64,000 nucleotides of DNA from CALKZN01 sp050633785 (GTDB lineage Bacteria; Pseudomonadota; Gammaproteobacteria; Arenicellales; Arenicellaceae). The notes under the pieces are model-generated. The model worked only from the letters and a program-made list of their open reading frames with translations, ran no database searches and was not told where the DNA came from. This document shows positions 35,189 to 43,820 of the stretch, in pieces (position 1 is the stretch's first letter; each line of letters starts with the position of its first letter). A program made the translations under genes and the position numbers. The stretch is taken from positions 62,001 to 126,000 of the forward strand of contig JBOEHE010000035.1 in assembly GCA_050633785.1 (NCBI GenBank), written 5' to 3'.

Positions 35189-36400
35189 ATGAAACGTAAA
35201 GTCTTTATATGGGTTGTCGGTTTAATCGCATTTACTATTGCAATACTGGTGTATTTAATACAGACAGGGGAACGAGGCCTGTCTAGACAAACAACTCAAC
35301 CTCTTAGATCTCTCGAAGTCATAAGACTGGATGTTACTGATAGTAAAAACTTAGGCTGGGATCCGCAACGTCTCGATAAGGTGTTTGATTACGCAGCGAC
35401 ATTGAGTAGCGATACGCTGGTGATCGTAACAAAAGGCCGAACTGTTGGCTCATTTGGTAACCTTAAAACTTCCTATAATACCCATTCTATCCGCAAAGCA
35501 TTTCTCAGTGCGTTAGTTGGACAGCATATTGGTTCAAATTCCGGGGAAATTCGGCTTGACGCCACACTACAAGAATTGGGTATTGATGATACACCGAAGC
35601 CTCTCAGTAATATGCAAAAGCAGGCAACCGTTGAGCATTTACTGAAAAGTGTGTCTGGAATCAATCACCCCGCTGCTGCCGGGGGTGGATTTACTGCGGA
35701 CACAAACCACCGCTTGGGCCAAAGTCAAAATAACCCCGGTACTCTATGGGCCTATAATAATTGGGATTACAATGCACTCACCACAATCTTCGAAACGCGC
35801 ACGGGAATGACAATAGCGGAAGGGTTCCAGATAGGCATTGCACAGCCTATGGCAATGAAAGACTTCGAACTTAATAACGTGTCCTACATTAGTGAACCAG
35901 AGCTATCGCAGCACAAGGCAGCGGCATTTCGTATGTCGGCGCGTGACTTAGTAAAATTTGGGCAACTTTATCTCGACAAAGGACGGATAAATGATCAGCA
36001 AATCATACCATCCTCATGGATTAGTCATGTCACCACTGATTTTGCGAAAACAGGACGTGATGATTTAAGATGGGGGCACGGCTATTTATGGTGGATTCCG
36101 AGCCCTGAAATAGGTCTGCCAACGGGGTCGTTTTGGGCATGGGGGCTTGGAAACCAAGCAGTCTTTGTCATTCCGGAATGGGATACGGTTATTGTTCATC
36201 AGTCTGATACAACTGAATTCATCAAGCGATTTATTCCTATGATAAAAAATGGCCAGGAGGCAGAAAAAACTATTGAACAGCTGATCCTATCATGTGTAAA
36301 ACGAGACGCTCGAAAAAGTGAATACTGTATCGAACACCGATTCACAACTCGGCGTGAATTCGAAAAACTGATATCTCTTATTGTCGTAGCACGTCTTTAA
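35189..36400 (+). CDS. Integron cassette ORF: beta-lactamase-fold serine hydrolase, 403 aa
   Basis: Class C beta-lactamase / penicillin-binding-protein-like fold with an N-terminal membrane anchor (VFIWVVGLIAFTIAILVYLI). The SxxK motif is SIRK (before AFLSALVGQ), the YxN motif is in WAYNNWDYNAL, and the C-terminal strand region is WAWGLGNQAVFVIPEWD. Family members include esterases and D-amino-acid peptidases as well as beta-lactamases, so resistance cannot be inferred. It is the largest cassette and recognisably enzymatic. Flanked by attC 2 and attC 3. Confidence 0.88.
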   Translation: MKRKVFIWVVGLIAFTIAILVYLIQTGERGLSRQTTQPLRSLEVIRLDVTDSKNLGWDPQRLDKVFDYAATLSSDTLVIVTKGRTVGSFGNLKTSYNTHSIRKAFLSALVGQHIGSNSGEIRLDATLQELGIDDTPKPLSNMQKQATVEHLLKSVSGINHPAAAGGGFTADTNHRLGQSQNNPGTLWAYNNWDYNALTTIFETRTGMTIAEGFQIGIAQPMAMKDFELNNVSYISEPELSQHKAAAFRMSARDLVKFGQLYLDKGRINDQQIIPSSWISHVTTDFAKTGRDDLRWGHGYLWWIPSPEIGLPTGSFWAWGLGNQAVFVIPEWDTVIVHQSDTTEFIKRFIPMIKNGQEAEKTIEQLILSCVKRDARKSEYCIEHRFTTRREFEKLISLIVVARL

Positions 36401-36422
36401 GTTTTTAGACGATGATGACAAC

Positions 36423-36484
36423 ACATAACTAAGCCGTCAAAAAGGAAGCGCAAAAAGCTCGCTCCTTTTACGGCGGCGTTATGT
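36423..36484 (+). repeat. attC site 3 (canonical)
   Basis: 62 bp. R'' ACATAAC (36423-36429) and R' GTTATGT (36478-36484) are perfect complements; the L boxes GCCGTC and ACGGCGGC pair, and the inner arms AAAAAGGAAGCG / CGCTCCTTTT pair with unpaired (extrahelical) bases. This is the textbook folded attC that integron integrases recognise as a single strand. Confidence 0.95.
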
Positions 36485-36503
36485 TCTTAAATAACCGTGA
36501 ACT

Positions 36504-36842
36504 ATGAAGAAACTGACAACTATATTAAATATAATTGCAATAATATTAGCTGCCTACGCTCTCTTTGCTTTCAGCCATAAGCTTCAACTTATCAATATTT
36601 TGATATTTGGAATGGCGCTAAGTTCTATTTATGGTCAGCAGAAAAAAGTGTTTCATTGGATCACGCTGATATTGAATGTTCTTTGTTTTGGGTTTGGTCT
36701 TTTTGCAATTATTGGGATTTTAACTATGGGGGGGCTTCCAGCCAATTCATCATTTTTTACATCAATAATTCCATTATTCATAATGTTCGTTCTAGTTCCA
36801 TTTATGAACTTGAAATATGTATACCCTAAAATCAAAACATAA
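36504..36842 (+). CDS. Integron cassette ORF, small membrane protein, 112 aa
   Basis: Three to four hydrophobic helices (LNIIAIILAAYALFAF, WITLILNVLCFGFGLFAIIG, SIIPLFIMFVLVPFM) and basic ends. No family recognised. The stop lies inside the R'' box of attC 4. The cassette begins GTTATGTT and its attC begins AACATAAC, an 8-bp match. Confidence 0.75.
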   Translation: MKKLTTILNIIAIILAAYALFAFSHKLQLINILIFGMALSSIYGQQKKVFHWITLILNVLCFGFGLFAIIGILTMGGLPANSSFFTSIIPLFIMFVLVPFMNLKYVYPKIKT

Positions 36843-36895
36843 CAAACAGTTGAAAATGGACAACGTAAATGTTGACCTTTAACTGGGCGTTAAAG
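36837..36895 (+). repeat. attC site 4 (canonical)
   Basis: 59 bp from ACATAAC (36837-36843) to GTTAAAG (36889-36895). CAGTTGAAAATGG pairs with the reverse complement of CCTTTAACTG; GGGCGTTAA is a typical L'/R' end. The next ORF's GTG start uses the last base of R'. Confidence 0.9.
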
Positions 36896-37269
36896 TGATC
36901 GCATTGGTTAATTTTTTGATGGCGAGTACTGTGGTTTTTGCTGAAGTGAGCTTTTCAGAGACCTTGCACTGTGAATATCAAAAAGGGCAGGTTTTATCGA
37001 AATCTGAATCAGAAAATGTTAAAAACTCTACTCCGCTAAAATGGACATTTAATGGCTTGAGAACTGATAAACCAATGTTCATTTCGGGCGGTGACGTAAA
37101 GCCGGTTGTTGCCGTTGAAGTCAACGGAGGGTTTTCTATCTACAGCCCTTATGCGTCTGGCGCACATAGTTTTACGATATGGTCATCAGGCGAAAGCTAT
37201 TGGAATAAACAGTCTAATTTAATAGGTAATATTGGTAGTCAGCAATATATAGGTACATGTACAAACTAA
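36895..37269 (+). CDS. Integron cassette ORF, small exported protein, 124 aa
   Basis: GTG start at 36895, directly on the attC 4 R' box. The signal peptide ends near VVFA. The mature protein is Ser/Trp-rich, mostly beta, with Cys near both ends (LHCEYQKGQ, YIGTCTN) likely to form one disulfide. Unknown family. Fits the pattern of this array, where two of five cassettes encode exported proteins. Confidence 0.7.
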   Translation: MIALVNFLMASTVVFAEVSFSETLHCEYQKGQVLSKSESENVKNSTPLKWTFNGLRTDKPMFISGGDVKPVVAVEVNGGFSIYSPYASGAHSFTIWSSGESYWNKQSNLIGNIGSQQYIGTCTN

Positions 37270-37270
37270 A

Positions 37271-37348
37271 TTATAACAAGGCCAATCATTCGGAAGTCAA
37301 AACCTTCGCTCCTTAGTCGCTACGGTTTTGCCTCCGGTGTTGGCGGCG
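37271..37348 (+). repeat. attC site 5 (last, R' box lost)
   Basis: TTATAACAAGGCC opens a normal R''/L'' end and GGTGTTGGCGGCG closes an L' end, but the expected TTRRRY is replaced by CGAATGACC. A TCATTCG/CGAATGA pair (37286-37292 / 37349-37355) remains. The cassette cannot recombine normally at this side. Confidence 0.65.
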
Positions 37349-37794
37349 CGAATGACCGCTTAGGGCAAAGAGTACTCAGTGATTGACTTTTTAATCGGGC
37401 AATAGAAATACTCAAAGCAGTCGCTCAAAGAACCCATGGTCGGTTTCTGGATAATGGCTGCTGTACTATTTGTAAATTGATTTCAAGAGAGAAAGTCTGA
37501 CAAATCAAACGCACAACCTAATACATGGAGCTCTTGGCTTACTTTTACAAGCATTTCAATGGCACACAATAAGGTAGTGGTTATTCCTATGTCTGGTGAT
37601 AACCTAAAGTCACTCGCGAATGTAGTAACTGTAGCTAAACAAAATGGTAATTTTAGTGACCCAGTGACGGCGATGGCTTACGTTGCTTAAAATGTTTTGG
37701 TGGGATTAGAAAGCCCCTAAATTGGCATAAGCACCAACTGATAAAGATTCTTGATATAGACTCAGCTGGTGCTCATTCTGGCAGTTTTCAAATG
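37349..37794. other. Region between the last attC and a secreted-protein gene
   Basis: 446 bp. Contains a small ORF remnant (37559-37690) and otherwise nothing I can support. No integrase, attI site or promoter was recognised here. Confidence 0.5.
37559..37690 (+). pseudogene. 43-codon ORF, possible remnant of a beta-helix protein
   Basis: Reads MAHNKVVVIPMSGDNLKSL, then NVVTVAKQNGNFSDPVTAM and a stop. VVTVAK.G(G/N)F..PV.A resembles the beginning of a beta-helix domain in secreted repeat proteins, so this may be a 5' fragment cut short. The resemblance is from memory and the segment is short. Confidence 0.35.
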
Positions 37795-39012
37795 CTAATC
37801 GGCTAGACACTCTGTGCAGTAAGTATCAGCGCACGCGTTCGGTAGACACTGGGGAGTGGGAACCTTATCCGCGTCACCCGAATAACAAATATAATCGAAT
37901 GTACGGGTTCGTGAAGAACACTGCCCATTCCCAATAAAACAGTCTGCTGAACTGCTGGTTTGGAATTGATACAAAATCGTTATTTCGTTACCTAGATGTC
38001 CACAGTTCTCGGTAGACGATTGGTCATAACTTTCAGTCAGTGATGTCTGATAGGAGTCGCTGTAAGCAAAATTTTGTGAAGAACTGATAGAGCTTTTTTC
38101 ACTTTCGGGAGGGATCACAATTCCTGCTGATACTGACTCAGTGACACCTTCAGACCATGTTACCTGGTTAGTTGAGGTTGAAGACTGCTTTGTTCCCCAG
38201 GTCACTGTAAAGCTGGTGCTGCTGCATTCTCTACAATTAACTGCTTGATGCCACAAGCCTTGAGTAGCCACTACTGGCCCTGGGTACAAGGTAACGCCGC
38301 AGGCCTTGTTTGGGCCGTCGTCGGGATTACCAAAGTTGTCATTGTTGCAATCAAACGAGTCGCTTTGAGTTGCTAACTTATAGTTCCAGGCCTTATCCGG
38401 TCCGTATCCGTATCGGATAAGAATGCTGGTATCGTTGTAATTTATAGCCTTTAAATCACAGGTGTTACCTTCCGTTGCACATGTGTTCCAGGCTGGTTGG
38501 GTAGGATAAATTGGCGGGTAACCTACCCAACAGGATTTTTTTGTGCCCACGTCTGGGTCCCAGCCAAAATGGTCGTCATCGCATGTGAATGTTCTGTCTT
38601 GAATGGTGTATAACCATTTGTCAGTAGCATCGCTGCCGTATTTGACCCACATTGGCATATCAGTGCCCGTGTTACATAAGTTTCCTTCATAGGCACATTT
38701 ATTCCAATTGCCGTTGGCTATGGATGAACTATCTACGTTGTACCAGCACTGTTTACTGTCATCATGTGATGGGTTTCCGATGAAGTTTGAACAGGATACT
38801 TCACTTTGCCCTTCCACCCCGAAGAAGAAGAAATTGTTTTTATCCAAATTGCCATATCGAACTAAGACACGGTCTTGTGTGGCGATGACACAATTTTGTC
38901 CTTGGTTACCACAGGCTGTCCAAACGTCTTCCGAAGCTGTAGCAAATGATGGAGAAAAAAGTAATACCACCGCAAATTGGGTGGCGGCAATAAATTTTAA
39001 TAAAGTATTCAT
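37795..39012 (-). CDS. Secreted three-repeat Cys/Trp-rich protein, 405 aa
   Basis: Signal peptide (LLKFIAATQFAVVLLFSPSFA). Three tandem ~65-residue repeats follow: each has W..C...G..C, RYG or KYG, an aromatic-rich strand, then F.C (or V.C) with D/N-rich loops and a final C (residues ~30-92, ~98-160, ~170-240). A Ser/Thr-rich amphipathic segment (VSAGIVIPPESEKSSISSSQ to SYQTSLTESYDQ) and a Cys-rich tail (SSADCFIGNGQCSSRT, CLPNACADTYCTEC) complete it. The alternating Ser/Thr strand recalls aerolysin-type pore formers, but that is only a resemblance. Family not recognised. Confidence 0.75.
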   Translation of the reverse strand: MNTLLKFIAATQFAVVLLFSPSFATASEDVWTACGNQGQNCVIATQDRVLVRYGNLDKNNFFFFGVEGQSEVSCSNFIGNPSHDDSKQCWYNVDSSSIANGNWNKCAYEGNLCNTGTDMPMWVKYGSDATDKWLYTIQDRTFTCDDDHFGWDPDVGTKKSCWVGYPPIYPTQPAWNTCATEGNTCDLKAINYNDTSILIRYGYGPDKAWNYKLATQSDSFDCNNDNFGNPDDGPNKACGVTLYPGPVVATQGLWHQAVNCRECSSTSFTVTWGTKQSSTSTNQVTWSEGVTESVSAGIVIPPESEKSSISSSQNFAYSDSYQTSLTESYDQSSTENCGHLGNEITILYQFQTSSSADCFIGNGQCSSRTRTFDYICYSGDADKVPTPQCLPNACADTYCTECLAD

Positions 39013-39285
39013 TTCCTTGGTATCTATATTCTATTCTAAATTTTTTTGATTATGAGTTGAGTCCAATAAAGAAAAGGCTCAATCTATCAACTACAATAAG
39101 GCAGTCGAATTCAAATAAATATTACGTACTATTACCGGCCTCTTTGAAGACAGCTGAGGTGAGAACTATTTTGTTGATGTATCGCTCTGTCCATCTCGTG
39201 ACAGTCAAGGCCCTGGGGTCTTGATGTTGTTAAAACCACTGTTAAATATGGCATCCATGCTTATTCAAATCGTATTAATGATTCT

Positions 39286-40092
39286 TTACAACCTATGTAG
39301 AGTTTTGATTTTAGAGACGACATAGAAAGCGATAAGACTCAAAACGATAGCACTGCTGGTTGGTATATCAAGATAAAAAGAGGCAAAGATTCCAGTGGTT
39401 ACTGCCAGTAAATTCATCAGCACACTGATCCAAACGTTCTGTAAGAAGCTCTTCGCGAAAGATTGAGCTATCAGAACAGGGATAACCAGAAGAGCACCAA
39501 TCAGGAGTCCTCCTATTACTTTCAAACCAATTCCAACGACCAGAGCGATCAAGATCATAAACAGGATTTCATAAAAAATTGCATTAGGCTGGGTTGTAAA
39601 AAAATCTTTGTCAAATACAAGCGTCAAAAACGGTTTCCAGAAAAAAAGTAAAACCCCTGCAATCACTATGCTCAAGAATATAAAGCTCCACATTTCATGC
39701 TCTGTGATAGTCAAAATGGAGCCAAATAAATAGGTGTCCAGGCCAATAGGGTTATCCTTTTGAAGGTGAGTCAATAGCAATGCAGTGGCAAGCCCTCCGG
39801 TAAGAAGAAGCATTGAGATTGCTTCAGGAGCCTGGTCTTTACCACGGCTGAGCCACCACAGTGCCACGGCTGCAATAATGGTCGTACACATGGCTAGATA
39901 CGTGGGAGATAATTGCCAGAAAATTCCTAATCCGACTCCCACCAAAGCCGTGTGTGCCAGCATATCTGAAACAATGGCTTGCCGGGCAGTCACGACAAAA
40001 TTTCCCAACATGGCCGTGCTGATGGCGGTAAAAAAACCAACGATCAAGGCTCGATTCATAAAATCGTACTGAAAAACCTCTAACAAGAACAT
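39286..40092 (-). CDS. znuB: Zinc ABC transporter permease ZnuB, 268 aa
   Basis: ABC-3-type inner-membrane permease with eight or so hydrophobic segments, for example VVTARQAIVSDMLAHTALVGVGLG, the conserved cytoplasmic loop of metal permeases (VSDMLAH). ATG at 40092 overlaps the end of znuC by 13 bp. Carries zinc from ZnuA across the membrane with energy from ZnuC. Last gene of the zinc operon. Confidence 0.93.
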   Translation of the reverse strand: MFLLEVFQYDFMNRALIVGFFTAISTAMLGNFVVTARQAIVSDMLAHTALVGVGLGIFWQLSPTYLAMCTTIIAAVALWWLSRGKDQAPEAISMLLLTGGLATALLLTHLQKDNPIGLDTYLFGSILTITEHEMWSFIFLSIVIAGVLLFFWKPFLTLVFDKDFFTTQPNAIFYEILFMILIALVVGIGLKVIGGLLIGALLVIPVLIAQSFAKSFLQNVWISVLMNLLAVTTGIFASFYLDIPTSSAIVLSLIAFYVVSKIKTLHRL

Positions 40093-40793
40093 AAAGACTT
40101 TTTATCGTGATAGTGATGCACAGGAAGGGTTTCGGAGACATTTTCCAGTACTGGACAGTCAGTGATGATGCCTTTGGCAAAATCCAGTGGGTGACAGCCA
40201 GTATGCATTGTGCGGTTCAAGCACAAGATGTGGTGACAGTGTCCCATAATATGATCGACTTCATGGGATACAAAAAGAATCGTCAGCTTCTTAGTGGTAT
40301 TGAGGTTTAACAATAACTCATATATCGATAGCTTCGTTTTATAGTCAACGCCATTCAGTGGTTCGTCAATGACCAGCAAATCTGGTTGTGAACACAGGGC
40401 TCTGGCGATAATTACTCTTTGCTGTTGGCCGCCTGATAGTTGGTGAAAGTTTTTGCTTGGGAAGTCTCTCCCCAAGCCAACTCTTTCTAGCTGTTGTGAT
40501 AATTGGTTTCGATCTTTAACCCCCGACATCATCAATACTTCTTCTACGGAAACAGGGACAACGGGCGATAAAGTGTAGTTTTGGGGTACGTAACCAATCT
40601 TGGTTTGACGGTCAATGTCGAGAGTGCCTGAGCTTGGTTTATGGAACCCCAGTATGAGTTTGATGAGACTGCTTTTCCCCGCGCCATTGGGGCCAATCAA
40701 TCCTACATATTCCCCTTTGGCAATCGAGAAGGAAACATTATCTAGGATCACATTTCCTTCTCGTTGTAAGCCTAAGTTTTGTGCAGTAATCAT
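40080..40793 (-). CDS. znuC: Zinc ABC transporter ATP-binding protein ZnuC, 237 aa
   Basis: ABC ATPase with Walker A GPNGAGKSSL, signature LSGGQQQRV and Walker B LLVIDEPLNGVD, H-loop VSHEVDH. A longer frame begins at 40802, but ATG 40793 overlaps the znuA stop as ATGA, so it is the natural coupled start. The C-terminal tail has His/Cys (HHYHDKKSLCSC) typical of ZnuC. Confidence 0.94.
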   Translation of the reverse strand: MITAQNLGLQREGNVILDNVSFSIAKGEYVGLIGPNGAGKSSLIKLILGFHKPSSGTLDIDRQTKIGYVPQNYTLSPVVPVSVEEVLMMSGVKDRNQLSQQLERVGLGRDFPSKNFHQLSGGQQQRVIIARALCSQPDLLVIDEPLNGVDYKTKLSIYELLLNLNTTKKLTILFVSHEVDHIMGHCHHILCLNRTMHTGCHPLDFAKGIITDCPVLENVSETLPVHHYHDKKSLCSC

Positions 40794-41803
40794 TTCTGGC
40801 AATTTAACGCCGTTTTAAAGCTGTTTAAGTTTTCTTGCATAACATCGAAAAAATCTTTCTGTGGATTGAGCGTTCCGCGTCCAAGAGGGTTGGCAGGCAA
40901 GGTCTCCAGGCCAGTCTCACGAGCCAGGGTATCGGCAAAACGGCGAATGTTATTTTCCTCGATGAGGATATGGCTTATCCCCTCTTCTGCTTCCTCTTTC
41001 AGTGCTGCCAGGATTTTGGCAGAAGGCTCATCATGAGGAGAAAAGCCAGTGATAGTATGAGCATGAAAACCATACCGACGACTAAGATATCCATAGGCGT
41101 CGTGAGAAATAATCAGTTCTTCATTAGCACACTGAGCCAAGCCAGTTTGGAACGCTTTGTCGAGCTGAGCAAAACGATCTTTCAACACTTGAGCGTTTGC
41201 TTGATATGACGTTTCATTGGCTGAATCAATTGCAACAACAGCTTTTAATATAGTATTGGCCATTTTTTGAGCGAGAACCGGGTCAAGCCAAGTATGTGGG
41301 TCAAATTCTCCATGATGATGCTCACCATGTTCATCCTTATGTTTTTCCTTTTTGTTGCTTTTCTCTGCTGCATGATGTTCATCTGCTGGTTTTTCGTGTT
41401 CGTCTTTATGTTTGTTATGGTCATCATGTTCTTCTGTCTTTGCTAAATCCAGGCTGTGAGACACCTCTATTGCAGGTACGCCTTTGGTTTTTAGTTCTGG
41501 GATGACACCATCAGTCCAAGGTTCAAGTTCAGCCCCTTGAAATATAACAAGATCAGCTTTGTTGAGCTTGACGAGGTCTTGTGGTGAAGGTTCGTAAACA
41601 TGTACGTCTACGCTGCCAGCCATGTTAATAACTTGTGCCTTTTCGCCCACAATTTGTTCGGTCATAAAAGCCAGAGGGTAAAAGCTCGTGACGATTAACT
41701 TTGGTGTTCTAACAGTATCCAAGTCCTTCTGAGAAGTTTGGTTGTCACTGTAAGCAACCAGGGTTGATGAAAGTAAGGAGAGGAATAAAACTATTTTTTT
41801 CAT
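40790..41803 (-). CDS. znuA: Periplasmic zinc-binding protein ZnuA, 337 aa
   Basis: Cluster A-I solute-binding protein. The signal peptide (IVLFLSLLSSTLVAYS) is followed by VTSFYPLAFMTEQI and SVDVHVYEPSPQDL. A long His/Asp/Lys-rich loop occupies residues ~122-160 (EEHDDHNKHKDEH, EHGEHHHGEFDPHTW). This loop is diagnostic of zinc-specific ZnuA. FSPHDEPSAKIL and ILIEENN follow. Starts 71 bp after the DUF1826 gene; no separate Zur palindrome in that gap. Confidence 0.94.
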   Translation of the reverse strand: MKKIVLFLSLLSSTLVAYSDNQTSQKDLDTVRTPKLIVTSFYPLAFMTEQIVGEKAQVINMAGSVDVHVYEPSPQDLVKLNKADLVIFQGAELEPWTDGVIPELKTKGVPAIEVSHSLDLAKTEEHDDHNKHKDEHEKPADEHHAAEKSNKKEKHKDEHGEHHHGEFDPHTWLDPVLAQKMANTILKAVVAIDSANETSYQANAQVLKDRFAQLDKAFQTGLAQCANEELIISHDAYGYLSRRYGFHAHTITGFSPHDEPSAKILAALKEEAEEGISHILIEENNIRRFADTLARETGLETLPANPLGRGTLNPQKDFFDVMQENLNSFKTALNCQK

Positions 41804-41874
41804 GATTTAGAAATTAAAGTGAAGATTAAATACAGGTGAGCACGTTTAATAAGAGAGGGTAAAAACACATTCAA

Positions 41875-42564
41875 TTAGTTGGCAAAATCTAAAGTTAACA
41901 ATAGGCGGTTTTCACCAGCTGATAATGCCGGGGAGCGATGTACTAATCCCGCATTCTCATTGTTATACCAAACCTCGCCTTTTAATAAGGCAACATCACC
42001 ACAGCTCAGCTGTTGAATGTCATCATGGCGTTGATATAGGCCTGATTCCTTATCTGGTAGTCCATTGCTTCCAAGTCCCAATTTTGTCCGATCAACTGCG
42101 TGATGAGGCAGCCATTGCGTCGCTACCCCTTGGAAAGTAGTAACAAGACGGCAAGGCACTTTATCAACATGAAACTTTGGGCACATAGCGCGATCCAGTG
42201 CGGACAAGCGCAAACCGGCGTGTGAGATTTCAAATAAACTACAAAAGATATCAACCAGTTCAGCGATATTTTCAACTAAAATTGATTGATCTACAGAGCC
42301 AAAGGCTTTCTGGATATCTGAAAGAGCGCTTTGCGGTGTCACAGTCAGGGTTGATTGAAACCCAGGGTTAGACACTAAAAACTCACTGACTGAATCCTTT
42401 AGTGATTGAGCCAAATCACGTTGCCAGGTAACAATATTAATGTCCTCTTGGTAAATATCGGTAAAAATAAGTGATTCTTTGCCCCATGATGCTCGTCTGA
42501 CTTTCGTGGGGGCAGCGCCTGTGTCGGGTGTCGCTATATAGTCTATGGCATTGATAGATCTCAT
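41875..42564 (-). CDS. DUF1826-family protein, 229 aa
   Basis: Matches DUF1826, a family found with zinc-homeostasis genes: DIYQEDINIVTWQRDL, CPKFHVDKVPCRLVTTFQGVATQWLPH and VHRSPAL. The CPKFHVD..C / H..P.H cluster could bind a metal or act in a cupin-like fold. The frame is open upstream to 42609, but ATG 42564 overlaps the COG0523 stop (ATGA), which is the expected coupled start. Role in zinc-limited cells unknown. Confidence 0.85.
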   Translation of the reverse strand: MRSINAIDYIATPDTGAAPTKVRRASWGKESLIFTDIYQEDINIVTWQRDLAQSLKDSVSEFLVSNPGFQSTLTVTPQSALSDIQKAFGSVDQSILVENIAELVDIFCSLFEISHAGLRLSALDRAMCPKFHVDKVPCRLVTTFQGVATQWLPHHAVDRTKLGLGSNGLPDKESGLYQRHDDIQQLSCGDVALLKGEVWYNNENAGLVHRSPALSAGENRLLLTLDFAN

Positions 42565-43769
42565 GATTGACTCCCCCATTCTGGAAAAGGATCGTTTAAC
42601 GATGCCCAATAAGTTTTACCCAGCAATATCTCTTGCTCGCTTAATAAGCAATCATCGAGAGCGCGAGTGATATCTTTTTGATTGAGGTTTTGACCAATAA
42701 AGACTAATTCTTGGCGCATATCGCCGAAGGGTTCAACCCATTGTTCTTCAATGGACTCAAGATAATCTTCGTCTGTAGGCCATTGGTCTTTAGGCACCGC
42801 TTTCCAGAACATGCCCCCGAAGCCATACCGAGCTATGCCGCCAGCCTGGTTCCATTGGCCTGCAAATTGTGGGCGTGAAGCCAACCAGAAATAACCTTTG
42901 GAACGGATTAATTTTCCGTATGCTTGCGTGTTGTGGAGAAACTGATAAAACTTTTCGGGGTGAAAAGGTCGGCGTGCACTATAACTAAAACTGCCAATAC
43001 CGTACTCCTCAGTTTCAGGAATATGCTCACCGCGCATTTCTTTGAGCCAGCCAGGCGCTTGTTCTGCCCGTTCAAAATCGAATAGCCCTGTGTTGAGGAC
43101 AGCATCGATATCAACCTGACCTCGAACAATCGGTATAATGTGGGCATTCGTGTTAAGCGTTTTGAGAATGGCCGTCAGGCGTTCGGTATCTTCAGCGCTT
43201 GTTAAGTCAGTTTTGCTAACCAAAATGACATCAGCAAACTCAACTTGATCTACCAGTAAATCTGCAACGCTGCGTTCATCTTCTTCACCCAGGGATTCTC
43301 CAGTATCTTGCAGGTATTGTGCTTGCTCATAATCTTTCAGGAAATTTACTGCGTCTACCACAGTTACCATAGTGTCAAGATTAGCTACATCAGATAGAGA
43401 AACGTCATTCTCATCGGTAAAGGTAAAAGTTTCGGCAACCGGTAATGGTTCAGAGATTCCTGTAGACTCAATGACCAGATAATCAAAACGACCATCGCGA
43501 GCCAGTTTATTCACTTCGTCTAACAAATCTTCCCTCAGAGTGCAGCATATACAGCCATTGCTCATTTCCACAAGTTTCTCTTCACTGCGATTAAGTGATA
43601 CTTCATTTTGAACAATTGCCGAGTCTATGTTGATTTCACTCATATCATTCACAATCACAGCTACTTTCTTGCCTTGTCTATTATTCAGAATATGGCTAAG
43701 TACCGTCGTTTTTCCAGCTCCAAGGAAGCCTGAAAGTACGGTTACTGGGAGCTTATCTGTCTGCAGCAT
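42561..43769 (-). CDS. COG0523-family zinc GTPase (ZigA/YciC-like), 402 aa
   Basis: G3E-type P-loop GTPase: Walker A SGFLGAGKTTVL, then SNGCICCTLREDLL with the metal-binding CxCC motif, ESTGISEPLPVAETF, and SKTD. The C-terminal half is the CobW_C domain (YSARRPFHPEKFYQFL, RSKGYFWLASRP). Such proteins deliver zinc under starvation. The frame is open to 43913, but the family start is MLQTDKLPVTVLSG at 43769; this leaves the Zur box (43821-43846) upstream. First gene of the zinc operon. Confidence 0.92.
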   Translation of the reverse strand: MLQTDKLPVTVLSGFLGAGKTTVLSHILNNRQGKKVAVIVNDMSEINIDSAIVQNEVSLNRSEEKLVEMSNGCICCTLREDLLDEVNKLARDGRFDYLVIESTGISEPLPVAETFTFTDENDVSLSDVANLDTMVTVVDAVNFLKDYEQAQYLQDTGESLGEEDERSVADLLVDQVEFADVILVSKTDLTSAEDTERLTAILKTLNTNAHIIPIVRGQVDIDAVLNTGLFDFERAEQAPGWLKEMRGEHIPETEEYGIGSFSYSARRPFHPEKFYQFLHNTQAYGKLIRSKGYFWLASRPQFAGQWNQAGGIARYGFGGMFWKAVPKDQWPTDEDYLESIEEQWVEPFGDMRQELVFIGQNLNQKDITRALDDCLLSEQEILLGKTYWASLNDPFPEWGSQS

Positions 43770-43820
43770 TATTAATTTCTCGCTTAATGTTTTTTTAACA
43801 TTGGGAAGTGTACACGGATG

